Below are positions 6,052-6,106 of a stretch of 6,106 bases of DNA, one piece after another. The notes under the pieces are model-generated. The model saw nothing but the letters and a program-made list of their open reading frames with translations, was not told the DNA's origin and did no database searches. The DNA is from an uncultured Collinsella sp. (GTDB taxonomy: Bacteria > Actinomycetota > Coriobacteriia > Coriobacteriales > Coriobacteriaceae), in assembly GCA_900542175.1 (NCBI GenBank), contig UQNC01000072.1:1-6106 (forward strand), written 5' to 3'. Within the stretch, counting starts at the first letter, position 1. Each line of letters opens with the position of its first letter. Position numbers and translations under genes: made by a program.

Positions 6052-6104
6052 TGAACTGCGTCCCGAATCTTGGCCTTCTTTATTAGAAGCGAACACTAGG
6101 ACGC
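6052..6104 (-). repeat. Right arm of the perfect 53-bp terminal inverted repeat
   Basis: Exact reverse complement of bases 1-53. Identity ends at 6052, directly beside authentic lacE sequence at 6051, and two further bases (6105-6106) remain before the window ends. Read in the lacE frame the arm gives a Lys-rich stretch (LLIKKAKIRDAV) unlike the expected transmembrane sequence, with a TAG stop at 6098-6096. The other two frames of the arm do not resemble LacE either. Confidence 0.9.
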
Positions 6105-6106
6105 TT

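Overview
The window is about 6.1 kb of high-GC bacterial DNA holding part of a lactose/β-galactoside phosphotransferase (PTS) locus. The proteins, the GC-rich codon use and the style of the short intergenic repeats suggest a gut Coriobacteriia/Collinsella-like actinobacterium. That assignment is an inference: no rRNA or other marker gene is present.

Layout. At 1-53 lies one arm of a perfect inverted repeat whose other arm is at 6052-6104, so the window is bounded by inverted copies of one sequence. Positions 54-180 hold a short tandem repeat and the terminator of galM. galM (aldose 1-epimerase, minus, 181-1233) is divergent from a DeoR/LacR-type repressor (plus, 1439-2203). After a short convergent gap comes a Fic-domain protein with a C-terminal winged helix (minus, 2312-3544). 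Its promoter sits inside a 32-bp-arm inverted repeat made of four copies of an 11-mer. Positions 3628-3840 contain two 57-bp palindromic units exactly 80 bp apart. lacG (6-phospho-β-galactosidase, minus, 3912-5333) follows with a strong terminator, and upstream of it is the 3' part of lacE (lactose-specific PTS EIICB, minus, 5409-6050).

How the genes fit. LacE imports and phosphorylates lactose, LacG splits lactose-6-phosphate into glucose and galactose-6-phosphate, GalM interconverts sugar anomers, and the DeoR/LacR protein is the probable sugar-phosphate-responsive repressor. The Fic gene looks like an accessory insertion between the two halves of the sugar locus, and its repeats suggest autoregulation.

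Most notable. The 53-bp inverted repeat joins lacE abruptly within the last part of its membrane domain, and an in-frame TAG lies inside the repeat. The lacE-like sequence starts at the very base where the repeat ends. This could be an invertible or mobile segment that has cut lacE, but a library adapter or assembly artefact would give the same picture. No recombinase or transposase is encoded in the window.
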